Shown: positions 45,490-54,781, numbered from the stretch's first letter. The stretch is 64,000 bases of DNA from Phyllobacterium zundukense (GCF_025452195.1 NZ_CP104973.1:372001-436000), one strand, 5' to 3'. Notes: generated by a model not told the origin, from the sequence alone. Numbers and translations are program-made.

Positions 45490-47010
45490 TTATTCAGCTG
45501 CATTCGGTTTCACAGCCCCCGCGGCCGGCAGCAGCACTGGTTTGAGCATGAACGCTGCCAGCAATCCAGTGATGGCAAAGCCTGCCGAGGTCAGGAAAAG
45601 CGGCGTGAATGCTGCAGCATAGCTATCGGCAACTGCTTGTCGTGCCACCTCTGGCAACGCACCCAGCATTTTCGGTGTCAAGTGCTCGATGTTACTGACC
45701 CCCGGAATGGTGACGCCGACACGGGAAAGATTTGCTGCAACGATAGCGCCATAGATGGAAATGGCGATAGACGCTCCGCCCATGCGTGAAAGTGTCACCG
45801 CCCCTGTCGCTGCCCCGACATCCCGGCTGTCTGCTGCGTTCTGTACACCAATCACCGGAACCTGTTGGCCGAGACCAATGCCAATGCCGTGCATAGCCAT
45901 CAGGATGCCTATGAGAAACACCGGCGTTCCTGCCTGGACCTGCGTGAACAGCATGAACGCGAGGAAGCTCAAAGAAAGACTTGCTATGGCTTGCGGCTTG
46001 TAACGACCCGTAGTCGAGATCAGCCTCCCTCCCAGCAGAGATCCACAAACGATACCTCCGGTCAAAAGGATGAAAAAAACGCCCGCCTGTGAGGGCGACA
46101 GACCCGTTGTAGTCTGGAGGAAAAGTGCGAAATAATTGACCATACCGATAGCGATCGCACCGCTAGTGATCGAGATCACAAGTAGCAGTGAGAATGTCGG
46201 ATTCCGGAAAAGTGTTGGCGGGACGATGGGCTCCACTGCGCGACGTTCAACGAACACCCAACTTGTGGCGCACACGATACCGAACGTAATAATACTAACA
46301 CTCTGGATCGATATTATCGAACCGAACAGCTCTGAGCTGTCGGCAACGAGCACGATACTGCTTGTGGTCAAGGCCAACAATATCGCGCCTGCGTAGTCGA
46401 TCTTTGGCTTGCGCTCGGGCTTGCGGTAGGGAAGCATCGTGAACAGGCCGGTCAGGACGATGATCCCAACGGGGATGTTAACCAGAAAAATCGATCGCCA
46501 GCCGAAAAGATCGCTCATCGTGCCGCCGAGTACGGGACCGATTGCGCCAGAAGCCATAAGGACAAGGCTTGAATAACTCTGATACCGCGCCCGTTCTCGC
46601 GGTTCGAACAGATCGGCGTTGATGGAGAAGATCGATACCATGATACCGCCGCCGCCGAGCCCTTGCAGCACCCGCGCAGCGATCAGCGTGTTCATCGACA
46701 CGGCGAGACCGCACACAGCTGATCCGATGGTGAAGATCGCGATGGCAGTCATCATCACATATTTGCGCCCGAAGAGATCACCCAGCTTGCCGTAAATCGG
46801 CATGACAGCGCTCGACGCAAGCAGATATGAGGATCCGATCCAGCCGAAGCGTTCCAGATGGCCGAACTCGCCGACAATTGTCGGTAAGGCAGTCGAGACG
46901 ATCTGGTTGTCGAGCGTCGCCATGAACATGGCCGAACTCAGGAAAAAGAAGATGATAAGCCGCAGACGGTGGTCCGTCACGAGCGGAGCGGTCGGCGCAT
47001 GCATGTCCAT
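45490..47010 (-). CDS. MFS multidrug efflux transporter, DHA2 (14-helix) family
   Basis: A 506-residue permease with about 14 hydrophobic segments. Motif A-like GKLGDLFGRKYVMM follows helix 2, ARVLQGLGGGGIMVS is the helix 4 signature, and ASGAIGPVLGGTMSDLFGWRSIFLVNIPVGI is motif C of drug:H+ antiporters. It should export toxic compounds across the inner membrane by proton exchange. It is divergent from a marR gene, with twin palindromic operators between them, so control by that MarR is likely. It lies 10 bases beyond tRNA-Thr, convergent with it. Confidence 0.9.
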   Translation of the reverse strand: MDMHAPTAPLVTDHRLRLIIFFFLSSAMFMATLDNQIVSTALPTIVGEFGHLERFGWIGSSYLLASSAVMPIYGKLGDLFGRKYVMMTAIAIFTIGSAVCGLAVSMNTLIAARVLQGLGGGGIMVSIFSINADLFEPRERARYQSYSSLVLMASGAIGPVLGGTMSDLFGWRSIFLVNIPVGIIVLTGLFTMLPYRKPERKPKIDYAGAILLALTTSSIVLVADSSELFGSIISIQSVSIITFGIVCATSWVFVERRAVEPIVPPTLFRNPTFSLLLVISITSGAIAIGMVNYFALFLQTTTGLSPSQAGVFFILLTGGIVCGSLLGGRLISTTGRYKPQAIASLSLSFLAFMLFTQVQAGTPVFLIGILMAMHGIGIGLGQQVPVIGVQNAADSRDVGAATGAVTLSRMGGASIAISIYGAIVAANLSRVGVTIPGVSNIEHLTPKMLGALPEVARQAVADSYAAAFTPLFLTSAGFAITGLLAAFMLKPVLLPAAGAVKPNAAE

Positions 47011-47047
47011 TGAGCAAGGTATCCGAAGTTGATTGGAGAGATAAGTG

Positions 47048-47092
47048 TGCTATTAGCATATAATTGTCAACAGCACTGTAATGCTATTTGCA
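47048..47092. promoter_or_regulatory. Twin operator-like repeats between MFS and marR genes
   Basis: TGCTATTAGCA at 47048-47058 is a perfect palindrome around one base; TGCTATTTGCA at 47082-47092 repeats it with one change. Their centres are 34 bases apart, close to three helical turns, and both are followed by TAT. They sit in the 130-base divergent promoter region, as expected for a MarR dimer site pair. Confidence 0.65.
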
Positions 47093-47141
47093 TATTTGTA
47101 TGCCTTGAAGTATCAGTGTGCTCAAAGATATGACAGGTGCC

Positions 47142-47645
47142 ATGACGACACATAAACGTGAAGCCGACAATCAGAGCCACCATGAAGACATCGTGCATAT
47201 CGGTCAGGTAATGACGCGGATGCGCCTGTTGGTGGGCAGACGCCTGATTGGCCGCCTCGCAGTTCAAAACGTTGCGCCTGGCCTGGAACTCTCGCACCTC
47301 GACGTTCTTGACGCCGTAAGACGAGCTGAAACGGCCGGCGAGGTGACAGTTGGTGTGATCGCCGAAATTTTGCGCATCGATCCCTCCCGGGCTAGCCGCA
47401 TCGTTGCGGAAATGGTCACGCGGGGTGTTCTGCGCCGCAAAGCCTCCCAAGCTGATGCGCGGCGTATCGTGGTTGTTATCACGGCTCTGGGGCGGAAGCT
47501 GGTCGCGGAAATCAAGACCCAGAAGCTCGCTATCGTACAGAAAGTCGTCAAAGACTGGCCCCCCGCGGATGTCGAAGCGTTTGCAACGCTCTTTGACAGA
47601 TTCATCAGCGGATACGAACAGACGTTCCTGCCGCGCAAGGATTGA
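47142..47645 (+). CDS. MarR-family transcriptional regulator (linked to MFS exporter)
   Basis: A 167-residue winged-helix regulator. The DNA-binding part is SHLDVLDAVRRAE, VTVGVIAEILRIDPSRASRIVAEMVTRGVLRRKASQADARRIVVVITALG (about residues 50-110), with the wing RKASQADARR. Dimer helices lie at both ends. It most likely represses the divergent MFS gene and itself through the twin repeats, with release by a phenolic or drug ligand. The start is uncertain among GTG 47118, ATG 47130 and ATG 47142; the last has AGG at suitable spacing. Confidence 0.85.
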   Translation: MTTHKREADNQSHHEDIVHIGQVMTRMRLLVGRRLIGRLAVQNVAPGLELSHLDVLDAVRRAETAGEVTVGVIAEILRIDPSRASRIVAEMVTRGVLRRKASQADARRIVVVITALGRKLVAEIKTQKLAIVQKVVKDWPPADVEAFATLFDRFISGYEQTFLPRKD

Positions 47646-47802
47646 ACCACCTCCGTCGAGCCGATCCGGATTTCTTCACGACATGTTGAAGGCCTTGCGC
47701 AGTTTTTTTCTGTCCGAGGCGAGCTGCCGCCTTTAAATCTCCCAGCACCCTTGCTATATGCGTGACTGTTATAAGTATCCTTACGAGTTTAAACATTCCC
47801 TC

Positions 47803-48267
47803 ATGGACAATGCACCAACACTGAGCTTTCTGCTGCACGAGGTCGCGCGCCTGTTGCGCAAGCGTTTCGAACAGCGCGCAAAGGATTTGGGCCTTACGCG
47901 GTCGCAATGGCAAACGCTGGCATATCTCTCCAAAAACGAGGGAATCCACCAGGCGGGTCTGGCTGAGCTTTTGGAGGTCGAGCCGATCACGTTGGTTCGT
48001 ATCCTCGACAAGCTTGAGGAGCGCGGCCTGATCGAGCGCCGCAGGCATCCAACTGACCGGCGCATCCGGCTCTTGTTTTCCCGCGAAGAGGCAAGACCCC
48101 TTCTCGACGGCATTCGGCGTGTTGCAGACCTTACCCGCTCTGAAGCGCTCGCCGATGTCCCGGATGCAGATCGCGAACATCTCATTAGAACACTGACCCT
48201 TATGAAGACAAATTTGATCGACGCTTGCCAAACGCCGGTCGAGGACAGAGAGAAAAATCATGGCTGA
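47803..48267 (+). CDS. MarR-family transcriptional regulator of the emrAB-like operon
   Basis: A 154-residue MarR protein: MDNAPTLSFLLHEVARLLRKRFEQRAK at the start, the helix-turn-helix QAGLAELLEVEPITLVRILDKLEERGLIERR, and the wing HPTDRRIRLLF. Its stop overlaps the start of the HlyD-like gene by eight bases, giving a marR-emrA-emrB operon, a common arrangement in which the regulator represses its own operon. It is distinct from the preceding MarR (a different subfamily). The ATG at 47803 is chosen over an upstream frame extension lacking family sequence. Confidence 0.9.
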   Translation: MDNAPTLSFLLHEVARLLRKRFEQRAKDLGLTRSQWQTLAYLSKNEGIHQAGLAELLEVEPITLVRILDKLEERGLIERRRHPTDRRIRLLFSREEARPLLDGIRRVADLTRSEALADVPDADREHLIRTLTLMKTNLIDACQTPVEDREKNHG

Positions 48268-49483
48268 CGGTTCACCTTCTCTGCGGATACCTGCCAATTC
48301 GGACGACGCCGTGCGTAATGACGCGGTTATGGAAAAACCCGATACGACCATCGAAACGGCGCCTCCCATACCTGTGGCCAAGGACACGACGGCCCCTGCG
48401 CGCGCGCCAGCGGCGCGTACCCGGCGCAGCCTGAAGCGCCCGCTGCTCTTCGGGCTTTTGCCGGTTCTTTTGATCGTTGGCGGCTATTTCTATGCGACTG
48501 GCGGTCAGGTCATGTCGACCGACAACGCCTATATCCAAGCCGACATGGTCGGCGTTTCTACCGACGTGTCCGGTATCGTGCAGTCTGTGGATGTCCGGGA
48601 CAATCAGCAGGTCAAGCAGGGTGATGTGCTGTTCCGTCTCGACGCATCTCCCTACGCGATCGCGCTTGCCGGTGCAAAGGCGCAACTCGGCGTAGTGCGC
48701 AATCAAATTCTCAACCTCGAAGCGAGTTACAGGCAATCGTTGGCCGAGATTACCCAGGCCGAAGCCGACATTCCGTTTTTTCAAACGTCGCTGCAGCGCC
48801 AGCAGGACCTGAATGCAAGCTCCTTCGCGTCCAGGGCGACCTACGACCAGGCCAAGCACGATCTCGACGCGGCCCAGCAAAAGGTCGACGTCGCCAAGGC
48901 AGAAGCTGCGGCAACCCTGGCGCAGCTTGGTGGCAACGCAGATCAACCCGTTGAGCAAAATCCTTCCTATCTGCAGCAGCAATCGGCTGTCGACAATGCC
49001 CAGCGCAATCTCGACCACACGGTTGTCCGTGCCCCGTTTGACGGTATCGTCACCAATGTAAGCTCTCTGCAGACCGGCGCGTATCTTCAGGCGTCGCAGG
49101 CAGGTTTCAGTCTCGTCTCGACGACGCATATGTGGATCGCTGCGAGCCCGAAAGAGACAGAACTCACCTATGTGCGTCCCGGCCAGACAGTCGCCATTAG
49201 CGTCGATACTTATCCAGACGTGAAGTGGAAGGGCACGGTCTCCAGCATCAGCCCGGCTTCCGGCTCCAGTTTTTCGCTGCTGCCTGCCCAGAACACCACA
49301 GGCAACTGGGTGAAAGTTGTCCAGCGCATTCCCATGCTCGTCAGTATAGATGACATGGCGGGTAAGCCGCCGCTGCGGGTGGGCATGAGTGTCACTGTGG
49401 GTGTCGATACAGGCCATGCCCGGGGCCTCTCATCTTTCATGACAGACGTCGTTGGTCTTTTCGGCAGCAAGGATCATGTCTGA
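48260..49483 (+). CDS. emrA: HlyD/EmrA-family membrane fusion protein
   Basis: A 407-residue periplasmic adaptor with one N-terminal membrane helix (about 61-79), preceded by a Pro/Ala-rich cytoplasmic tail. The barrel-sandwich pattern is VSTDVSGIVQSVDVRDNQQVKQGDVLFRLD (about 98-127) with its partner half NLDHTVVRAPFDGIVTNVS, and between them lies a coiled-coil hairpin. It should connect the EmrB-like pump to an outer membrane channel encoded elsewhere. It overlaps both neighbours by eight bases, so all three are co-translated. Confidence 0.92.
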   Translation: MADGSPSLRIPANSDDAVRNDAVMEKPDTTIETAPPIPVAKDTTAPARAPAARTRRSLKRPLLFGLLPVLLIVGGYFYATGGQVMSTDNAYIQADMVGVSTDVSGIVQSVDVRDNQQVKQGDVLFRLDASPYAIALAGAKAQLGVVRNQILNLEASYRQSLAEITQAEADIPFFQTSLQRQQDLNASSFASRATYDQAKHDLDAAQQKVDVAKAEAAATLAQLGGNADQPVEQNPSYLQQQSAVDNAQRNLDHTVVRAPFDGIVTNVSSLQTGAYLQASQAGFSLVSTTHMWIAASPKETELTYVRPGQTVAISVDTYPDVKWKGTVSSISPASGSSFSLLPAQNTTGNWVKVVQRIPMLVSIDDMAGKPPLRVGMSVTVGVDTGHARGLSSFMTDVVGLFGSKDHV

Positions 49484-51029
49484 TATCATCGCAATTCCCG
49501 GCGCTGCACCCGTTGTCGCCAATCGCGGCGCGATAACCGCCTGCGTCATCCTTGCGGTGATCATGCAGGCGCTCGACACAACGATCGCCAATGTGGCGCT
49601 GCCCTACATTCAGGGCAGTGTCTCGGCGAGCGCTGATCAGATCAACTGGGTTCTCACCTCCTATATCGTCGCCGCCGCCATCATGACGCCGCCGTCGGGC
49701 TTTCTTGCCGCCCGCTTCGGCCGAAAGAACGTCCTCCTGACCGCAATTGTCGGTTTCGTGGCCGCGTCGGTTCTTTGCGGTCTCGCCCAGTCCTTGCCGC
49801 AGATCGTGGTCTTCCGGCTGATGCAAGGTCTTTTCGGCGCATCGCTCGTGCCCTTGTCACAGGGTATTCTGCTCGACATCTATTCGGTGGAAGACCGCGG
49901 CAGGGCCATGGCGCTTTTCGGCGTATCGGTAATGGTCGGCCCTGTACTCGGACCGGTCATCGGTGGCTGGCTCACCGACCATATCAGCTGGCGTTGGGTA
50001 TTCTATATCAACGTGCCCATCGGCATGCTTGCGTTCTTCGGTATCGTGGCCTTCGTTTCCGAAACAACGAAAGAGGTGAGCGCAAAACTCGACTGGTTCG
50101 GCTTCGGAACGCTGAGCCTTGCCATCGCAACGCTGCAGCTCTTCCTCGACCGCGGCGAACAGCTCGACTGGTTCTCTTCCGCTGAAATCCAGATAGAGGC
50201 GTTGATCTGCGCCGGTGCCTTCTATCTCTTTCTTGTGCACACGTTTACGGCGAAGAAATCCTTCGTCAATCCACGGCTCTTCCTCGACCGCAACTTTTCG
50301 GTCAGCATGTTCTTCATCTTCGTCATAGGCGTTACATACCTCGCCTCGCTCGCCTTGATGACGCCCTATCTGCAGACGCTGATGGGCTATCCCGTCGTCA
50401 CTGCCGGTATCGTCATGGGGCCACGCGGCGTCGGTACAATGGTCTGCATGTTTATAGTCGGCAGACTGATCGGCAAGGTCGATACGCGCCTTTTGCTGGT
50501 CCTCGGCTTCAGCCTGACCGCATGGGCCATGTATGACATGACCGGCTGGACGCCCGACGTGTCGCAGTGGACCATCATCTATGTGGGCTTCATCCAGGGC
50601 GCCGGCCTCGGCTTCCTTTTCGTGCCGCTTACGACCATCGCCTTTGCCACCCTCCCCGCACCGATGCGCGGCGAAGGGACCGGCCTCTACAATCTCTCGC
50701 GCAATATCGGCTCGAGCGTCGGCATCGCTGTCGTCACCGCGCTTATCACTGAGAATGTGCAAAGCAATCATTCGTCGATCGCCGCCTATGTCACGCCGTT
50801 CAACCATGCATTCAACGCGCCGGCGGTAATGCAGCATCTCGACCCGATGAAGGCCGCAGGTCGTGCTGCGCTGGACGGAATGATCACAACGCAGGCGACA
50901 ATTATCGCCTACATGGACGATTTCAAGCTGTTGATGATCATGTCGCTGGTCTCGATCCCGCTGGTCATGTTGCTGCGCAAGCCTGCGTCAAATGCCGCCC
51001 CAGCCGATCACGCGGCCGTTATGGAATAG
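49476..51029 (+). CDS. emrB: EmrB/QacA-family multidrug efflux permease (DHA2)
   Basis: A 517-residue, 14-helix MFS pump. The helix 1 segment VILAVIMQALDTTIANVALPYI and motif C, MVGPVLGPVIGGWLTDHISWRWVFYINVPIG, are diagnostic. It works with the EmrA-like adaptor to expel hydrophobic toxins across both membranes. AAGGA precedes the ATG at 49476, within the end of emrA. Its stop lies eight bases before the convergent flavin reductase stop. Confidence 0.93.
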   Translation: MSDIIAIPGAAPVVANRGAITACVILAVIMQALDTTIANVALPYIQGSVSASADQINWVLTSYIVAAAIMTPPSGFLAARFGRKNVLLTAIVGFVAASVLCGLAQSLPQIVVFRLMQGLFGASLVPLSQGILLDIYSVEDRGRAMALFGVSVMVGPVLGPVIGGWLTDHISWRWVFYINVPIGMLAFFGIVAFVSETTKEVSAKLDWFGFGTLSLAIATLQLFLDRGEQLDWFSSAEIQIEALICAGAFYLFLVHTFTAKKSFVNPRLFLDRNFSVSMFFIFVIGVTYLASLALMTPYLQTLMGYPVVTAGIVMGPRGVGTMVCMFIVGRLIGKVDTRLLLVLGFSLTAWAMYDMTGWTPDVSQWTIIYVGFIQGAGLGFLFVPLTTIAFATLPAPMRGEGTGLYNLSRNIGSSVGIAVVTALITENVQSNHSSIAAYVTPFNHAFNAPAVMQHLDPMKAAGRAALDGMITTQATIIAYMDDFKLLMIMSLVSIPLVMLLRKPASNAAPADHAAVME

Positions 51030-51037
51030 TTTGCAGG

Positions 51038-52417
51038 TCATTTTGATTCCTTGAGGTCTCCGAGCAGCGTTGGAATTAGCTCAGAGACCGTAGGATGTAT
51101 CGGTACCGCCCATTTCAATTGAGGATAGGTCGCATCCACATTCATGACATCGAGAATACCGTGGATCGCCTCATCGCCGCCCGTCCCGAGTATGGCGGCA
51201 CCGAGTACCTTTTTCGTCTGTGCGTCCACCACGACCTTCATGAAGCCTTGCGTCTCATCCTTTTCCACAGCGCGGCCGACACGGCTCATCGGCCTCTTGG
51301 AAGTCAGCAAAGGCCTCCCGCTCTTGCGCGCCTGCGCTTCGGTCAGGCCTACCCGGCCGAGCGGCGGATCGATATAGAGCGCATAGCCGAGGATACGATC
51401 GGTCACTTTGCGGTTCTCTCCGTCAAGGAGATTTGCCGCAACGATCTCGAAATCATTATAGGCCGTGTGAGTGAAGGCGCCACGCCCGTTGCAATCGCCA
51501 ATTGCCCAGATGCCAGGAACGTTTGTCTCCAGCTGATCATCAACTTTGATGTATCCACGCTCATCAAGTTCTATACCTGCCTTGTCGGCACCAAGATCGT
51601 CGGTGTTGGGCCGCCGACCGATTGCCAGCAACACATGTGAGCCGACAACCGTTGGTGAACCGGCTGTGCAATCGACACCGACCTCCGCACCCTCGGCGTG
51701 AGGTTTAAACGATATGCATTCCGCATTAAGGCGAACCGCAATTCCCTCGCCCTCCAGAATGTCCTTGATCGCTTCGGATACATCCTCGTCCTCGCGTGAA
51801 ATCAGCCTTGGACCTTTCTCGACAATGGTCACGTCCGCGCCAAACCGGCGATACATTTGCGCAAATTCGAGGCCAATATAGCTGCCGCCAACGACAACCA
51901 GGTGCTTGGGTACCTCATCGAGACCGAGAATGGATGTGTTCGTGAGAAATTCTACGTCTCCGATGCCGGGCATGTCCGGCACATTGGCGCGGCCACCAAG
52001 ATTGAGGAAAATTCGGGGTGCGGTGAAGGCCGCGCCATCGATATCGATTTCACTTGCTCCGGTGAAGCGGGCATGACCCTGAACAACCGTGCAGCCGTCC
52101 ATGCCGCGCAAGAACTTCTCGACTCCTGTGCGGGCATTGAACGAAACGGTGTCGGCGCGCTGCTTGACCCGCTTCATGTTGATTTGGACAGACCCATCCG
52201 TCTCGATGCCAAAATCGGCACCACGTCGGGCAAGGTGTGCTGCATAGGCACTCGCGACCAGCGTCTTCGTCGGCATACATCCTGTGTTGACGCACGTACC
52301 TCCGAATAGCTTGCGTTCGACCATGAGCACTTTCATGCCGGCGTTCGTGAGACGACCCGCCAGAGATGGCCCGGCCTGCCCTGCACCGATGATGATCGCG
52401 TCGAAAGCTTTGGTCAT
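51038..52417 (-). CDS. FAD-dependent pyridine nucleotide-disulfide oxidoreductase (mercuric reductase-like)
   Basis: A 459-residue flavoprotein. FAD loop AIIIGAGQAGPSLAGRL (about 7-23), redox-active disulfide in GGTCVNTGCMPTK (CVNTGC, about 40-52), NAD loop VVVGGSYIGLEFAQMYRRFGADVTIVEK, and the C-terminal dimer motif with His in PIHPTVSELIPTLL. It lacks the extra N-terminal HMA domain and C-terminal Cys pair of MerA, and there is no lipoyl dehydrogenase context, so the disulfide substrate is unknown. The start is ATG at 52417. Confidence 0.88.
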   Translation of the reverse strand: MTKAFDAIIIGAGQAGPSLAGRLTNAGMKVLMVERKLFGGTCVNTGCMPTKTLVASAYAAHLARRGADFGIETDGSVQINMKRVKQRADTVSFNARTGVEKFLRGMDGCTVVQGHARFTGASEIDIDGAAFTAPRIFLNLGGRANVPDMPGIGDVEFLTNTSILGLDEVPKHLVVVGGSYIGLEFAQMYRRFGADVTIVEKGPRLISREDEDVSEAIKDILEGEGIAVRLNAECISFKPHAEGAEVGVDCTAGSPTVVGSHVLLAIGRRPNTDDLGADKAGIELDERGYIKVDDQLETNVPGIWAIGDCNGRGAFTHTAYNDFEIVAANLLDGENRKVTDRILGYALYIDPPLGRVGLTEAQARKSGRPLLTSKRPMSRVGRAVEKDETQGFMKVVVDAQTKKVLGAAILGTGGDEAIHGILDVMNVDATYPQLKWAVPIHPTVSELIPTLLGDLKESK

Positions 52418-52573
52418 GCCTGCACCATAGATTAGCAACGACGCCGCGTCACCCTGTGCGCCACGTTCAAAGTAAAGATTGGGTCATCATTTGGAATGCC
52501 AGTTGAACGCCGGGTTCAGTCGCCGTTCAGATCGACAACGATATCCTCGGAAAATTCCAAAGGGGTATCTGTC

Positions 52574-52708
52574 ATGCTTGTTCAACGTCTTGGCATCATT
52601 TTCGTCATCTTCGTCGCCTTCGCACTGTCCTTCGGTAGTTTCGTCAACTACGCGAAATCGCAACGCGCGGGGCATCACCAAAACAACCTCCCGCAGATCA
52701 GAAACTAG
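52574..52708 (+). CDS. Putative small single-span membrane protein
   Basis: A 44-residue frame with one clear membrane helix (about residues 7-27, IIFVIFVAFALSFGSFV) and a basic, hydrophilic C-terminus. A weak AGGGG lies about eleven bases before the ATG. I recognise no family. Support is the neat helix pattern and the otherwise empty gap; it may not be a gene. Confidence 0.4.
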   Translation: MLVQRLGIIFVIFVAFALSFGSFVNYAKSQRAGHHQNNLPQIRN

Positions 52709-52720
52709 AGCGCAACGAGA

Positions 52721-52918
52721 TCAGCGGGTTTTCTTCCAGTTTTTTTCCGCCTCGTCGAGTCGATCCAGCAGGTCCTGAAGCAGTTTGGGGATGTTCCTGT
52801 CGGCTTCCGATGGGCGAGCTGTCTTGACCACATGGCGGAAGTCCGAGCGAACGACCTGTTCTCGCAGTACGTCCGCTGCGCGAGGGCGGGAACCTGGATG
52901 TTTTGCAGCCATCACCAT
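52721..52918 (-). CDS. Small basic hypothetical protein
   Basis: A 65-residue frame starting MVMAAKHPG with AGGAG eight bases upstream, a good ribosome binding site. The C-terminal half is helical and charged (NIPKLLQDLLDRLDEAEKNWKK). No family is recognised. It is convergent with the small membrane protein at 52574-52708. The open frame continues upstream to 52996, but the binding site argues for the shorter form. Confidence 0.5.
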   Translation of the reverse strand: MVMAAKHPGSRPRAADVLREQVVRSDFRHVVKTARPSEADRNIPKLLQDLLDRLDEAEKNWKKTR

Positions 52919-53120
52919 TCCAATCACTCCTGTGCACCGCCAACAATCTGACCGCACATCTTCCGGACTAACTTCCGTCCGGCGCATTTGTTTCAAATTC
53001 TATGGCTCTATAGTCAACAAATGCTGAATCGCACGGCTAGTCCGACATTCATTAAAATTTACAGCCGGGGAACCTGAACCGGATCGCAGCGTTCTTCTCT
53101 AAACCCTAGAGGATATGCCT

Positions 53121-54047
53121 ATGCTGATCCGTATCGGTTACGAGATATCTATTCGCTGTAACCAGCCCACCCCTATGACGACCTATCTCAACGTGGAAGC
53201 GGAGCGCATACCGGACATCCAATGCGAGCGCGGTCCGACCGCTACCCCTGACACAAAGCTTGAAACGTTTCACGATCTTTTCGGAAACAGTTGCATCCGT
53301 CTCTTGGCTCCTGCGGGCAACCTCTCGTTGAAGTATGACGCAGTCGTCAAGGATGACGGCCTCCCCGACCCGATAGATGAAGATGCAACCGAGGTAAGCG
53401 TCGACCAGTTGCCGACCGAGTGCTTGGCCTATCTGTCGGCGAGCCGCTATTGCGAGACCGACGAGTTGAGCAATCTGGCGTGGAGTCTCTTTGGCCACAT
53501 CAAACCCGGCTGGTCGCGAGTTCAGGCGATAACTGATTATGTTAACCAGCGACTGACCTTCAGCTATGGTTTTGCCAGATCGACGCGCACTGCAGCGCAA
53601 ACACATGAGGAGCGCGTCGGCGTTTGCCGTGACTTCGCGCATCTGGCTGTTGCTTTCTGCCGCTGCATGAATATTCCCGCACGCTATGTGAACGGCTATT
53701 TAGGCGATATCGGCGTGCCGGCTGACCCGGCGCCAATGGACTTCAACGCCTGGTTCGAGGTCTATCTCGGCGGTAGATGGCACACATTCGACGCCCGGCA
53801 CAATCAGCGTCGCATCGGGCGGATTGTCGTAGCGCGCGGCCGGGATGCTGCCGATATCCCATTGATCCACACGTTCGGACCGCATGAATTGACAAATTTC
53901 AAAGTCTGGACCTTCGAGGAACACGATCCATCCTTTGCCAGTCAACGCTTTGAGAAAGTATCGCTGGTGACCCCTTGGTTCAGTCAGCGCTGGTCGCGTT
54001 TGTCGCGGGCTGTCAGGGAAAGATCGGAAACAGAGCCGACTATCTAG
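53121..54047 (+). CDS. Transglutaminase-like cysteine peptidase family protein
   Basis: A 308-residue protein. The catalytic triad of the transglutaminase/protease superfamily is visible: Cys169 in RVGVCRDFAHLAV, His221 in GGRWHTFDARHN and Asp224 just after it. An N-terminal beta domain (about 1-110) precedes, as in the bacterial transglutaminase N-terminal family. No signal peptide is seen, so it should be cytoplasmic; it may act as a peptidase or amidase instead of a cross-linker. AGAGGA lies upstream of ATG 53121; ATG at 53115 is too close to it. Confidence 0.88.
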   Translation: MLIRIGYEISIRCNQPTPMTTYLNVEAERIPDIQCERGPTATPDTKLETFHDLFGNSCIRLLAPAGNLSLKYDAVVKDDGLPDPIDEDATEVSVDQLPTECLAYLSASRYCETDELSNLAWSLFGHIKPGWSRVQAITDYVNQRLTFSYGFARSTRTAAQTHEERVGVCRDFAHLAVAFCRCMNIPARYVNGYLGDIGVPADPAPMDFNAWFEVYLGGRWHTFDARHNQRRIGRIVVARGRDAADIPLIHTFGPHELTNFKVWTFEEHDPSFASQRFEKVSLVTPWFSQRWSRLSRAVRERSETEPTI

Positions 54048-54216
54048 CGTCCAGATTTCTTGTTTGCCACTTGAGGGCGGACCCCAGCATATTGCGCTGC
54101 GTTAAGCCCTTTCAACTGCCGGTAGATTCTTTTCGATTTGCCACGCCACATTTGCGCAGCTATTTTGTCCGTCTCGCCGGGGGTTCGTTTCGTCCAAAGG
54201 GGAAAGGAACAGTTCC

Positions 54217-54483
54217 ATGCCTTTCGATAATCCTTCAAAGCCGATCTACTCCCAGGATGACTGGAACGTCATGCAAGCTGCCTACAACAAGGCAGCTGCG
54301 ACGCTTGTGGTGAAATCAGGCTCGGAGGATAACGCGAAAGTCATAGCGGAAACCGTGATGACCGCCTTCAATCGTGGCAATCGTGATGTCAATTCGCTGG
54401 CGGCTCTTGCAGTCATAACCGCGATCAACTCGCATCCGAGCGTCCGTGGCGGCGAGATCGATCAGCAGAAGCGCTTTGCGTAG
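54217..54483 (+). CDS. Conserved-looking hypothetical protein, 88 residues
   Basis: An 88-residue soluble protein, mostly helical (DDWNVMQAAYNKAAATLVVKSGSEDNAKVIAETVMTAFNRGNRDVNSLAALAVITAI). AAAGGAAC precedes the ATG. No family name can be given with confidence. The regular helix pattern and good ribosome binding site make it a likely gene. No co-transcribed neighbour is evident. Confidence 0.68.
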   Translation: MPFDNPSKPIYSQDDWNVMQAAYNKAAATLVVKSGSEDNAKVIAETVMTAFNRGNRDVNSLAALAVITAINSHPSVRGGEIDQQKRFA

Positions 54484-54587
54484 GACAGATCGCTCTAACC
54501 AGGCATCAGCAGCTACTACAGCTTTGACTTTCATCGATGATTCCGTCACATCAGTTCGCAGTGGAGATTGCAGACGGGGGTCGGAAC

Positions 54588-54770
54588 ATGAAATTCGTGG
54601 TGGCTGCTATGCTCTTGTTCAGCAGCTTTGTTTTGGCCGGGTGCGGTTCCTACGCAACGTGGACGCCACGCAAGCCCGAACCAACCCAGATCAATCCGCC
54701 CGAGTGCCAGCAAGGTATCGGCATTTGCCCTGGACGATATGGACGCGCAGGTCAAATGCGCCGACACTAG
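54588..54770 (+). CDS. Small lipoprotein
   Basis: A 60-residue lipoprotein: short positive start, hydrophobic core, and the lipobox LAGC with the lipidated Cys at residue 19, followed by GSYATW. The mature part has only about 40 residues, rich in Pro and Arg with two more Cys (ECQQGIGIC) that could form a disulfide. It would sit in the outer or inner membrane facing the periplasm. Its role is unknown. A G-rich stretch before the ATG may serve as ribosome binding site. Confidence 0.7.
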   Translation: MKFVVAAMLLFSSFVLAGCGSYATWTPRKPEPTQINPPECQQGIGICPGRYGRAGQMRRH

Positions 54771-54781
54771 TAGGAAAGCCC

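Noticed and set aside
45404..52438. Genomic island inserted at tRNA-Thr
   Set aside because: No integrase, no visible copy of the tRNA 3' end downstream, and gene composition is ordinary.
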